6,744 bases of DNA, taken from Lachnospiraceae bacterium (lineage in GTDB: Bacteria; Bacillota; Clostridia; Lachnospirales; Lachnospiraceae). Position numbers and translations under genes: made by a program. The DNA lies in contig JAAVAG010000008.1 in NCBI GenBank assembly GCA_014804185.1, positions 1 through 6,744 on the forward strand, read 5' to 3'. Shown in pieces: positions 6,471 through 6,744 of this stretch (within the stretch, counting starts at the first letter, position 1; each line of letters opens with the position of its first letter). The notes under the pieces were generated by a model. The model did not search any database and was not told where the DNA came from. It worked only from the letters and a program-made list of their open reading frames with translations.

Positions 6471-6744
6471 ATAAAATCGAAAAATAGATTAAAAAGGTGG
6501 TTTCTTTTCTTTGCAGTGAGTCAATTAATGATATTGCTGACTGCATGCGAAATCGGAAATGCGAACAAGGAAAGTGAACTGGAGAGGGTAACTGATCTTG
6601 AAAGCAGAAGGTATGTTCTGAATGTACTGGAAGATACGCATAGAATTGTTTTGCAGAAAGCAGAAGTTATGTGGGAAAATGTGGAGAATCTGGTAGATTT
6701 GGTAGGCCGATTGGCAAGGAGGGCTATGGATTTGCCAAAGGAAA
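6471..6744 (+). CDS. Second lipoprotein, 5' start apparently lost, 3' end outside window
   Basis: The frame reads (I)KSKNRLKRWFLFFAVSQLMI and then LLTACEIGNANKESELE before running off the window as an acidic/amphipathic helical region (SRRYVLNVLEDTHR, later VENLVDLVGRLARRAM). Basic n-region, hydrophobic core and the lipobox LTAC (Cys codon at 6546-6548) make it a lipoprotein. No ATG begins it: the codon where one is expected (6471-6473) is ATA. Changing that one base to G would give ATGA overlapping a KE-stop end, the same toxin/lipoprotein junction as at 4160. The only other start with a full signal peptide is TTG at 6462. GGAAGG at 6464-6469 is too close to 6471 to serve it. I read this as the immunity gene of a third cassette, decayed or weakly expressed. 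It shows no obvious similarity to the lipoprotein at 4160. Confidence 0.65.
   Translation, partial: MKSKNRLKRWFLFFAVSQLMILLTACEIGNANKESELERVTDLESRRYVLNVLEDTHRIVLQKAEVMWENVENLVDLVGRLARRAMDLPKE

Overview
The window looks like part of a chromosomal polymorphic-toxin island from a low-GC Gram-positive bacterium, most likely a Clostridia/Lachnospiraceae-type gut organism. That assignment is inference. It rests on the style of the Rhs core (ending NPVNYVDPSG), short Gram-positive lipoprotein signal peptides, AT-rich toxin and immunity genes, and remnants of transposases that resemble clostridial ones. No rRNA, tRNA or CRISPR array was seen.

Layout, left to right. (1) 1-1140 is the 3' end of an Rhs (YD-repeat) gene whose start lies outside the window. 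The last 65 codons of the conserved core end in DPSG at nt 195 and are followed by an AT-rich tip with a HIFR...GH...W...NxG-type presumptive nuclease domain. (2) 1152-1454 encodes a 100-residue acidic protein, the presumptive immunity partner. (3) 1520-1887 is a decayed N-terminal piece of an IS5-family transposase. It abuts (4) 1888-4163, a second Rhs gene that has lost its 5' end, carries a frameshift near 1990, keeps about 1.2 kb of GC-richer core, and ends in a recognisable GH24 (phage-lysozyme) domain. (5) 4160-5245 overlaps it by ATGA and encodes a lipoprotein, the presumptive extracytoplasmic immunity protein against the muramidase. (6) 5265-6205, minus strand, is a multiply frameshifted and internally deleted DDE transposase. 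(7) 6237-6452 is an unrecognised ORF remnant containing a 14-bp hairpin. (8) 6471-6744 begins another lipoprotein that runs off the window and appears to have lost its ATG.

How it fits together: this is a tandem array of Rhs tips with cognate immunity genes, separated by dead insertion sequences. The 195 bp of core at the start of the window are repeated at 3000-3194 with one mismatch, in the same reading frame, and the two sequences diverge exactly after DPSG. Homologous recombination across this repeat would remove 2999 bp and fuse the upstream, presumably complete, Rhs body to the lysozyme tip, swapping a presumed intracellular nuclease weapon for a cell-wall weapon. Each immunity gene is retained downstream of its own tip. 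The immunity types match the presumed sites of toxin action: a small protein without signal peptide for the nuclease-like toxin, and a lipoprotein for the muramidase. The end of the window looks like the relic of a third toxin/lipoprotein cassette of the same design.
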